From NCBI RefSeq assembly GCF_037392515.1, contig NC_090291.1, forward strand, positions 38,029,001 through 38,093,000: DNA of 64,000 bases. The letters run 5' to 3'. This document shows positions 1-12,300 of the stretch, piece by piece. A model generated the notes under the pieces. The model had not been told where the DNA came from. It ran no database searches and saw only the letters and a list, made by a program, of their open reading frames with translations. This DNA comes from Haliotis asinina (Eukaryota; Mollusca; Gastropoda; Lepetellida; Haliotidae). Position 1 is the first letter of the stretch, and every line of letters begins with the position of its first letter. Made by a program: the position numbers and the translations under genes.

Positions 1-87
1 ACAACCTGGGTATATGGTGTTGAAAAAACGAAAAACTTATTCACTGTAAATTGTGATTCAATCTAGTTATAAGTTAAATGTTTTAAC

Positions 88-196
88 AGAGTGAGTTTTA
101 CGCCACTCGTAGCAATAATTGGGCACACCAGAATTAGGCTTCAATGACTGTACCCATGTGGGAATCAAACCACTAGGCTACCTCACCGCCCCACCT
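88..196 (-). repeat. SINE-A copy
   Basis: Minus-strand copy of the tRNA-headed SINE. Read on the minus strand it has the head ending in a box-A-like TAGCCTAGTGG, a B-box-like GGTTTGATTCC, and the tail with AATATTGCT-like and GTAAAACTCACTC sequence. It lies in SPIDR intron 11 and is degraded. Confidence 0.7.
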
Positions 197-348
197 AAGG
201 AATGGAAGTCGGGTGAATATGAGGTGAACAAATAAAAATTATCAACCATTTTCACCATATATTAGGTTTGGACAGTTCAGTGTTTCTTTCAGTCTAGCTG
301 ATAACTCTCTACAGGAAATGGTTGGTGAGACATGTAGTGTGTACTCAC

Positions 349-3300
349 GGAGCTGCTTGCCTGTTCCTCCTCTTGACTTTCCTGGCTGGAGAGAGATGCT
401 CTGTGACCTGACCATGCACCCTCTAGCACACTGAACAGTGCCACATTCCTGCATCAAGGATAGTGAGTGAGTGAGTTTGGTTTTATACTGCTTTTAGCAA
501 TACTCCAGCAACATCACTTGAGGTAAAACCAGACATGTACTTCATACATTGTACTCATATGGAGAATCGAACCTGGGTCTTTGGGGTGACAAGCGAATGA
601 TTTAACCACTAGGCCACACAACTGCCCCGCAATAAGGAGACACTTGCCAAGGTATATTGATGCTAAATCTGAATCCAAGTGCATGCATGCTCCTGATAAA
701 ATGATTATGCATGCCTAGGTCAAGATATCAACAACTAATAAGAATAGAGTTACCTCTCTTTGATGGTTCTGTTAACAACTTTGAGTCCTGTGAAACAACA
801 CATGTGACCCTCGGCTTGAGTCACCTCATCCTGTCCAGAGTTATCTCCCATCTCTACAACAGCCATTGTGCCATGACTGTCTTCCACTAACAAAGAATAT
901 CTGAAACAATGACAAAAAGATATGCAGATCTGTAACCCACTTCTACAACACAAGGATAAGTATTGTGCAGACAAAACATTATTTACTTGGGTTTGAAGCC
1001 ATGATCATCAGATTCTGGTGAAAAAAGAGACACAACTCTTGCCCCCCACACCAACAGTGCTGAATAAATGACTGGTCAGAATAATCACTGATGTCTTACC
1101 TGGCTGCTGATGAGAAAAACACCCTCTGTATGATAGCACGGAAGGTGAGACCGTGGCCAGGCCCTGTCCTTTGAATGCTCTCTAACAGAGAGTCATACAC
1201 TGATACAACCGGTAGCTGTGACCTCTTCACTGTCTGGAGGAGACCCGACTGGGTGGCAGGAAGACCTGTGTTCTGTGTGCCTCTCACATCAGTCTGTAAA
1301 ACATGGACAGTTACAAATACAAATACATATAAGTATAAAGTATTTCAAACCATGGCCGCATTTTATCTGGGATTTTAATTCTCAGTCCAGATAGATTCCA
1401 ATAAAAACATTTTTTCGTACAAAGTATAAAAGGGTCAACAGGTGGCTACATGAGCAATATTGAGCACATCTCATTTTATACTGCTTTACTGATGTCACCA
1501 TTACATATGTGGAGACACCTTAATAATCTACAATCTTGATACATTTTACACCCATACCATTTTGCATCATTACCAAATCAGAAATCACTGTTGACAACAT
1601 ATTTTGCCCAAAGTAAACAGTTTTATGGGATGCGTGATTCCTGCGTACTTGATGCAGAAATTTGATAAAGTATCCTGTGCCTCATGGTGATATTTTTGCC
1701 GGTATAGAAATATCTGAGTTTGTAATGATATCCAGTATTGAAAATAAACATTCTGTTTATGACCATTACACTAATGACATTGAAAGTAACACATATTACT
1801 CCCCATTATCAAAGGGGCAGTATCCAAGGTCATTGACTTTATACAAATTTTTACACTCCTACTTTTGGAAATGGACTCTCAAAGAAATACGCCGAGTCTC
1901 CAGGTCTACCAGTTTCGAAGAGCTATGTAAAATCCTGGGTAAGACTGTTTATGCCCATACATTTGTACTACCTACAGCAAAGGGGCACACAAGCATGCTA
2001 ATTTGTACTAGTCAGATGACCCAAATGGTTAAACCGTTTATTCTTCATGCTTAAAGGCTGGGTTTGAATCCTCACATGGAGACAATGTGCAAAGTCCATG
2101 TCTAAATAACATAAATAGAGATTTATGCATTAATCCAGGGACTGATGTCTTTGCTGAATACTAGATATATATCACTAGATATCAGTTGCTATTAATATTG
2201 AAATACTCACTCCCTGTAAGGATGATGGCAAGTATGGAAACTGTGTTGCAGGACAATGTGCAGCTGATGTATTCGCATCTGGAGACCAAACATAGGTGTC
2301 AAACATAACTGGTGAGGGAGACTGATGACAAGCTGTGTGTCAAAGATTTACATCAAGGCTGTCAGCAAAATGTGATCATGACGTTTACCACTTTGAAATT
2401 TACTTGCATAGTGTAGACAAACCATGGGGATTTATCAGGATGAACATTAATGATTGTGTGAATAATGTGTTGCTTAAACAGCATCGGGCAACAAGACATT
2501 AAACTTATATCACAGTGTGTGATGATGTTTCTGGGCCTCTACTTGCCCCTTTTTCAGGTGTATGGTGAATTATTTTACACAATCAATAATATAATCACTA
2601 CATACAACATAATATGATCATCCTTAATTCTTGGAGATTCTTAACACAAATTAACTTATATCTCTAACCTGTTGGCTGTTCCTGTTTGTTATATATGTAT
2701 GCTTATTTAAAATTGTAAACCAAAAGTCACTGTGTTCTGTAATCTGATTGGTTGAAAAACATGATCAAATGGTATTAGATTCCCGGAAACTGCAAGACTA
2801 TTCACTGCGTATTTACACGTAAACAATTATTTTGTTGTGTCATCAACAGTGGTGACGTCATTCAAATCATATTGTGACGTAAAGTTAGAATGACGTCACA
2901 AATGAGCAACTCCAGATGCTACCATGGGAACCAGCTGAAACGGCCAGCTGATGACACTTTACTGCTGTACTCATACTTGATGTAAACGAGTGCAGACAGT
3001 AAAACCCCTTTGGTTTACTTTTATGTTTACAATGTCGATAAACATCATGTGTTATTGAGTATTTGAAGCACGGGAATATTTCATTTGAAACCTCCGGCTT
3101 ACGCCGTCGGTTCCAAATGCATTCCCGTGTTTCAAATACTCAATAACACCCGGAAATTGGCCAACACATGATGTTAATCTCCTAATTCAAAATTAAAATA
3201 TGTTATGATATCTTGAACCTTCAATGTGGTAAATTTAAACATTTTATCTAAAAATGTTTTCATTTGTCACTTGAACTCTTTGTTGCTGTAAGAAGTGACT

Positions 3301-6300
3301 AATGGGGTTGTGTGGTCAGACTTGCAGACTTGGTTGACACATGTTACCATATCCCAATTGTGCAGAATGATGCTAATGCGTTCGCTCACTTGATTGTCAG
3401 CTCCAGACTTAAACATTTAAAGCTGATATATACTCTTTCCTAAGTGCATTATAAAACAACCAAACAATCAATTTAAACAGACACATCAGTTTTTAAATTC
3501 AGACAAACCTTCAGAATGCTATTTACACAGGGAGGGATGCTTCATTACTGCAAGAAATCAGTTTTGTGAGATAACATGCTAACAAATCTAGTAAGACAAA
3601 CCATTTGTGCATGGGCAGTTCCATGTAGCTATCACATCAGTTTTCACCAAATCCGAGCACTTGGCTTTCCAGTTTTGTTGAACAACAGCTGAGCAAACTC
3701 TTGTAAAATGAGTGCACAGCAGGACTGTCTGTTTCTGACTAGTCAACTGTAGTTGCTGCCTGGAAACGAAAACATACATTACAGATTTATTGTCTTGATG
3801 TAGGAACACTTTAAAACAAAATTAGCCTCAATGGTAGTTTCAGAGGTGGGGTGCAGGGTGTATGCACCACTTTCCCCTCATACCTTCATTGTTAATAGTG
3901 CCTTTAGATAATTCATAACTTAAATATAATAACAACAAGAATATTCTCAATGTGTCTTTCCAAGGCTAGATATCCTGCTCAAAGTGCACAATTTGATCAT
4001 TATTACTCTGGATAACCCAAGCTGCCTTTCAGGAGCTAAACGGTTATTAGTCGTAAACTTATTTCAACGGGTACCCATTTTCTGTTTACGAACAGAGGCA
4101 ATTTTAAACAATCTCACTTGCCGAAAGTGAGACCATATGTACCATTTGTACTTTGTTGTGGGGCAGAACTGAAGTCTTAGGAACTCTGAGGAGTCAAGCT
4201 GCCAAACATGGTCACCCATTCAAAGCTCTCTTAGAGTGAAGATAGTCGTAAGAGGCATACCTTAACATACGACTATCTCCTTGCTAAGAGAGCTTCGAAA
4301 ATCTAGGCCATGGCTCAGATTTCTCAAAACAAACTTAGGTTTTGAGTTTGGACTCAAATTTGAGAAAGCGCACTTCCCAGAATGAACTGAAATTGATATT
4401 AAACTCAAACATCATAGACAATTTGAGATTACAGATGACATAAGTTGTTAGGCCTCTTTTATGTAAAAATCCAGTTGAGATAAAAATTCAGATGTTTTAA
4501 ATTGTAAACTGTTGAAATTTGTCCCACAATCATTCTGTCACAAATTGATCCATGAAGATCCAGGTTTGAACAGTAACCTATGCTTGTAAGAGTCAACTAA
4601 CAGGATCAGGTGATTAGACTTGCTGAAATTTTCAACACATATCATTACCTCCTAGTTGCATGGATCGAAGCTCGTACTTCATCACTAGATTGTCTGGTCC
4701 AGACTCAATCATTTACAGACTCCCTACAGTAGGAATACTGCTGCATGCAGCGTTAAAGAAGCATGAGAACCAGTGACCACACATTCCTTGGACTAATGTA
4801 CATAATTTAAACAGAACCTACTACAAGGGTCCATATAGATTTCATTTTACAGATATTTTAGGGTTGAGGAAGTGAAAATACCATGGAGGGTACAGTGTGA
4901 CCATTGACCCAGCCTCTATCTGCAGTTTATCCATCATCTGCTTGGAGAACAGGATCAACTGCTTCCTCCATTGGTTGTCATTATCAACTGGGCTGTTACC
5001 TTCACCTCCCTTCTCATCAATGTCAGCTACTTCACAGTGAGCAAGTTGCAGGGAAAAGAGGATTTCAAACCTCAAAACCCGCACAAGGATGGCTTTAGAA
5101 GAATCTGTAAAACAGCAGTCAAGGTTGTTCCTGAATTCATCTGTGGTGATAATATTGATTTCCTTCGAGATATTGTACTATTATTTTGTTAAACGTGAGG
5201 TTGTGAAGGCTGCCATACCTTTCATTTTTGAAAGTAATCATCATATTAGCAATTTCATTTCTACGATCACCCTGAACAACAGACAAAACTGCACAAACTA
5301 AACACAGTATGACTATATGAAATCAATTTAGTCTGTGTTAATAAAATATAAAAGTTGTTGCCATCACCTGTGTGGTCAGTGTGCTGATGTTCCCACATCC
5401 TGACAGCTGACCTCTCTCTTGCCTGGACACGGGCCAGCTGCTCTGCAAGGCCACCTCTAGCCAAGGGGAGATAAACATGTTGCTACTCATACAGGTCAGC
5501 TTTTCAAGTTGAAATAATAACCATCAAATTGACAAGTCCATGTAATTAAATGCATGTAGTATATATGGGTCTTTTGTCAACTAACAATTTATCTCATTGC
5601 TTTCTCAAAAATCCTTAAATTTAATGTGCAAAATAGTTTTCAAATTTTGCTAGCCAGCCATGCTAGCTATGTCTGAAAGTTACTACCCCACAAATATTTC
5701 ACAAGCCTGAAATTTTAATATGGACACTAAGCAAAAGAAACTATACTACCCATCTAAAGTTTAGACTCGCTTAAAAGATTCACCATATGTAATGCACATA
5801 AGTGGCTACACTCAACATTAATGCCTTTAAAGATATAGGGGAACCAACTGATAACCTTATGCAGATAAATTGCATGAGGACAAGGTTTCAAACTGCTGAA
5901 AAGCATGTGTAAATATCGTGCATGTGAACAGCTGTGTCTTGGTGTAAAGTTAAGAATTCACCAATTTTCACTGAGTTTCATCATTTATTGAACTCATGAC
6001 AATAATCTTTAGAATGTTACGAATTTATTTTACAAAGCATTAGCTAATGTGTAATATATACCTTTAAACAGTATGGAATATTTTGCAAAATCTAGTTTAG
6101 AATAGCTGACTGAAATATGTGGCTACATTTACACTAGTGATGGGGTGTAAAAAAAATAGATGAGAATAAGATATCATCAGCATGACACAGGTTACATCAT
6201 GTTGAACATTTTTATCAGGTCATAATCTTACATGATTTTAAAATGTGTTATAACTTAACAAGTTGGAGAGAGCAATATATTTACAAAACAACACCATGAA

Positions 6301-9300
6301 ACGTTATTAGCCCGCTAGCCCAGTGACTGTGGAGATTCACAAATGGATTTTTACAAGCTACATGCTAACGAACCAGTGGTTATTTCACAAACTGAAATGA
6401 TGCCACTTGACTGCACCTTGGAGGCATATAAATATTCATCTGCATGGTCTAAATGTAACATGTTTTGGCTGTTGCTCTTATCAGTCTACTTCTTATTTTG
6501 AGAAAAAATCTTTCTAACAAAACAAACTGATCTGAGTGATAATGAGTGCTTCTTTAATACCATTAGAATCAATATCAGAGAAATTATTCATTTTATTCTC
6601 ATTTTATGTTCTTTTCATGAAAATGTTATATTTGGGGATTATATTTTCTTAGTAATGTACAGATTCGAGTACTTTTGTTGGGTTGAGTCTTATCCGGGAT
6701 TGGAACCCACAGTGACCCTCAAAGTGGGAGATGTTGTAGTTGAGGGGGTTAGGCACCAGACTTTGCGTCCTCAGGGTTCAAAAATCTTTTCAGTTTTCAT
6801 TTCTGGCAATCAAATAATGGTATCTTACTTGTCCATAGACTACTGGATAATTTCCACTTATGGTTTAAAAAAACTGTATATTATCTAGGATTTCATTTCA
6901 TATCTGCTCATAACGAAGCTATTAAAGTTCACAATAATAATTAATTAGATGTAGAAGAGAGAAATTATCACTCTTCGATAAATAGTCCAGTAAACATTAA
7001 CATCACGCATTATGTCATAAAAATCAGGGCAAGTGGAAAATTAGTCAGGACGAGTTACTTTCTTGAAGTCACTGTGGCAAGTGGCTTTCAAAACATTTTT
7101 GAACCTCTGGTGCTGGTGATTGGGTGCCTGACTCTGAAGGTGTGGGTTCCAATTCTGAATAGGATAACCAAACAAAAGTACAATCCCCAAAACAACATAT
7201 GTTCCATTTGACCACTTTCTAAATGGCATTGTGCACTCATGGGTGGATCCGTAAACCAAGAAAAAGAAGTCCATTCGCCCACGAGTTGTTTTCATTTGGA
7301 GCCAGTGAGAAGCAGTAGTAAGATCTATATACTTGTGGTATTTCTTCTTCTTTTTGGCTGAGTCTGGGTCAGGCTGAACCTCTTCATCGTCCTGGCTGCT
7401 GCTGGCTTTGACAGGAGTCTGCCAGTCCATGGCCTTCACCCAGTCACTGGCCTTCATCCCTGAGGGGTTTTTGGATGGTGAGTAGGAGCTGGAGGCCTGG
7501 CTTGACTGGTATGTCATGATCATTGGAGAGTCGGGGAATGCCTGGAACATTACACAATAGATGAATTATGGAGTGTCTGTAAAAATACAGGACAGGCAGG
7601 GTCTGCAGTGATACCATAACAAATATAATTCATATCTTGGTACATCTAGGAACCATGCTTGACATATGTACCAAATTTGATGAAGCTAGCATGTATAGTT
7701 TAGGAGAACTACTTCGGACATCCTAATAGCCACAGCCTAAGTGACGCTTCTATGGAAAATGCAAAAAGTAATTTCATATCTGGATTTAACCTCCAAAACA
7801 TATGTCTAGGGATCATGCTTGACACGCAGTCTAAGTAAACTTAGCCTCAGTACTTTTTGTTTGATTAAACTACTGAGTCTAACAAAACCTTATGGGAGGT
7901 CACGTCAGGTAACCTTTGAGACTGACCAATCAGAACACAGCTTACCAAAATGCGAAAGTGGACTTTCGCACACAACTTTCGAACTTTGTATCTCACAATG
8001 ATTCTGAATGCTATTTAGTGTATGCTTACTTCCGGGTGCTGTACACTGCGCACGTTACAACCATGACAACGGTGAGTAAACAGTCGCTGAAGAAAGTGTT
8101 TTGGGCAATATTCAAGGATGTCATCTTTTGCGGAAATATAAGCTAATGGTAACCATGTCAACAGAAACCCCAAAGCGTATATACTGCAGGTCAAATAACT
8201 GTGTTTTATGCAGATTTTCGCTTGTGGAGAGATCTGTGTCAGTGACCTGAATATTTTGAAAGTCCCTCCAATCATAAGTAGTATAGCCGTTGTCTGATTA
8301 GTTAAATCTATTTAACCGTCTTGCGTTTGATTGGATGGTCATACATCGCTCAAAGGTTACCTGACGCGACCTTCTATTAGGTTTTGTTAGACTCAGTGGT
8401 GGAGTGTAACGAGATACACTGAGACTGAGTTTACTTAGACTGGCTTCACATGTGTACCAAGTTTGGTTAAGCCATCATGAATAGTTTAGGAGATACACTT
8501 CGGACAAAGTATTGCGGACTTTGTTGTTGCAGGGCATGAAAAAAGAGGGTGATGAAGGGCTGCAACAGTATACATTACTTGAGAAACTATGACAGTCTGT
8601 AACAGCACACAAAAGCTGACTGCAACACATCTGTATATGAAAAGGGAGTACCTGGAATAGCTAACTGCAATACATCTGTCTACAACAGTATGGAACAGGA
8701 GGCAGTGCCTACAACAGTCCACAACAGGTGACTGCAATGCATCTGTATATGACAGTATACATCAGCTGAAGTGCCTACAACAGTCTATAACAGCTGACTG
8801 CAAAACATCTGTATACGGCTAACAGCAGGGAGTGCCTACAACAATCCACAACAGCCGACTGCAATCAATCTGTAAACGACAGTATGCAATAGCAGAGTGA
8901 CAGCATTTGTAAAATAGCTACTTGACAACTTGGCATTGGTACACAACAGCTTGGAGGGGCCACCAAATGTGAAGTCACTACTTAAATAGTGTGGTGAAAG
9001 TCATTTGCGTGGTTTGAAATTGTGACAAATGTAGGGGTTGGCAATTGCAACCATTTCTACCAGTTTTGTGAGGCAATAGAGACTATAAATGCTATTACTG
9101 CTATTATAAAGGAAGGTGTGGTGTTAGCTAAAATAATGACCCACGAACATCATATGAGTCAAATTCTTCATATTCAGTCTTGATGTAAGTTATTCTAAGA
9201 TGCTTCGGTGAAAGATCAAAGGCGCCGACAATACTTTATCAGACGATAATGTGCACTTTTTGCATTACGTCAATATGTGTTGACGTCACTGCGCCATTCC

Positions 9301-12300
9301 AGTCTGCCCCCTCGTAATCGAACTTTTTTGCATTACGTCACAATGTAACCAATGTCACGATAGATGTCAGTTGCCATCGCCTCATACTGCCTCCAACAGT
9401 AAACTGCTTCGTTTCTCCTGTTTCTTGGTTTGCAGTTGCATCACACAGCTAACATCACTGGTGGAAACATTACGTTTATGTTTTCCGAAGGATAAAATGT
9501 CTCACAGTTTGACTCAAAATTTTACAAAGAGACGGTAATGTTTGCAATGTTTACATTCCCACAATGCAATCATGGAATGTCGCATGACTAGGCAGCTTCA
9601 GCTGAATATACTGATCTAAACTTTCGTTGGTAGTAGAAATGAGACAGTCATATCACCTTGTATCAAGAGAATCAAAGATGTGATTAAAATGATCTAGAGA
9701 AGATATTTAACCCAAACATAAACCGTCACCAAACTGTTTTTCTATTTGTTTTTCTAGTAACATTTGTCTTAACGTAGGGGGCTGACACATCAAGAGAACA
9801 GCTCGTTAGTTAGCCCTGTGCGAGGATTTTTAATTTAGGTCACAGACACCGTCGTTTGTTTTCTGGAAATGGTTTAATCAAAATTAGGCTTAGAAATTAC
9901 TAAATACGGCATCTTAGAAAAGAAATACAGTTCGTTCTACCACCATGTATAGTGTAATAAAGCACACTTTCGCCCTGAACTATTATATCATTAAAGCATG
10001 AAGACGCTTGCGTCCGAAATAACTCTAAATCTGTTTCGCTTGTGTCTTCTACAAAATCTAACGATGGCTACAAAAACATTTTACTCTCTTTCCAACAAAT
10101 AAATTTTGACAAAACATTCAAATGCAGTCCCTGTGAATATTAAGAAGAGGGATTACATTGCATCAACTCTACTAAGACAATACCCATGGGGAAAACAGCA
10201 AAATGCAAGATTCAAATCGTTTAATTCACACAGGTTGGCTGAAGTGTACAATCTGATACTCATGCTTCAAACAGTTCAAAATTAACACTGAGGTGTTTGG
10301 TAAGATAAATGCTGCATTAATCTTCTTGAATGGAAACAATGCATACAACATTCCGTGTTTCATCCTGTTTATTAAATTTTATTACATCCTGTTTCACTGA
10401 GGACAGTAAATATGTTATCAGAACACAACCTGGCTGTGTGTGTTTGTGTGTGAGCAACTTCCTTGTACACTAATGTATTTGATTAGCATTACCATGAAAT
10501 CTCTGCTGTGTGGTATATCTACCCCGACATTTATTGTGCTCATGTAAAGATCACAAAATGAAACAAACAACCACGCTGATTTTACTTTGTTTACCCACAA
10601 TGATTAACATAAAGCCATGGTACTGTAGCTCACCTGTATGGGTAGTCCACAGGTGCAATGTCATCAGCATAATTGTGCACATTTTAAGATGTAGTTTAGA
10701 ACTGATGTTCAGTAACCTGCGCTTGTAAGAAACAACTAACAGAAATGGGTGGTCAGGCTTGCTGACATTGTTGACACATATCATCGCATCCCAGCTGCAT
10801 AGACTGATGCTCATGCTGTTGATCACTGGACTATCTGGTCCAGACTCAAATATTTACCGACCACTGCCATTTAGCAGGAATATTGCTGAGTGTCCATGTC
10901 TCTCATGAAATGTTAATATCAAGTCTTGTGAAAGGCACTGATATTCATACAGGTTCTGCATTAATCACGAGAAAAAACAACAACAAAGACTAAAATGAAA
11001 TAGAGTGAACTAAATAGAGTGCCAATATATGGAAACACATGCTGCATATTCAGGGTATTTCAGCATATTCATGAAATCCCAGACTAACCGAACAATTACT
11101 TAATTTAACATTATTTTGTCTATAACTAGTGAAAAAGCAATATGTTTTGCAATGTGGGTGTTATGGCAGCAACATTAAAAAACAGAATGAACCTACATTA
11201 TTTCTGAGAATGGCGTACCTATAGTATGAACGGTCATAATTCAATACCAAACAAAAGTCAAAATTTAAAAGCATCGGTAAAATCAAACCATAAATTTTCA
11301 GCTGATTTCTACATAAATATCAGATTTTATTAAATTTTGAACCAACATGGCTGAGTAATGGCTATATTTAAGACACAGCTTTCATATTGTTTTCATGCAT
11401 TTGATTCAGACCTCTCACTCATTGTTAGAATAAGCCTGCAAGTTTTCAGCTTTAGTGGCTCTAATTTAGCCTAAAGCAGAGATGTCACAATATATGGCTA
11501 ATGATATCTGACAGGTGTGTGAAGTGTGGTGGGGTAGCCTAGTGATTAATGGATTTGCTCGTCACGCCAAAAGTATGACTTTGATTCCACACATATATGT
11601 CCAGCAGGGATGTTGCTCAAACTAAATTCACCCACTCACTCACTGTCTGTGAAGATCCGGGGTAGAAAAGGTCTTCAGTTACTCATGCTTGCCATAAAAG
11701 GTGACTATGCTTGTCTTGATAGCCAACTAACGGCATTGGGTGGTCAAGCTCGCTGACTTGGTTGACACATTGTATCAGTTCCCAATCGTGCAGATTGATG
11801 CTCATGCTGTTGATCACTGGATTGTCTGGTCTAGACTCAAATATTTACAGACCTCCGCCCTATAGCTGCACTATGACTGAGTGCGGTGTAAAACTCATGA
11901 TATATGACACATACACAGGTCATAAACATAACACTTCCTTGTCTTGAATATAATTGTACAAGGAAAATATGACACTAATACAAATAAAGGAAACACGAAC
12001 AAAGCCTGGTCAAAGGCCAACAGACTGTTATGTATTGGCCTGATTAGTCACTATCTCCAGAACAACATGCACCATGCACAGATATAATTATTATCTCAAT
12101 TATTATCTCAATTCTATTGCTTTACAAGTACTACCAAGTTTTGAGTATGTCAGATTCAGAACTGAAATAAACAAGAGTTATATCCCCCCAGCCCCCACAT
12201 GTTTGAAAGGACAAATAATCTGAGAGTTACTCATTGTTTCTTAGACTAAGTTTGAATTGTTTCCATGGAATTCATGAAAATTATAAATGCCATATATCTG

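Noticed and set aside
1662-2054. 130-codon open frame on the plus strand inside SPIDR intron 8
   Set aside because: No recognisable domain or conserved motif, and it overlaps a SINE remnant. Length is within chance for this much sequence.
7041-7332. Continuation of the exon 4 frame of SPIDR beyond 7333
   Set aside because: The homologous protein continues in exon 5 with the GGLAEQL block. The extra frame is intron read-through.
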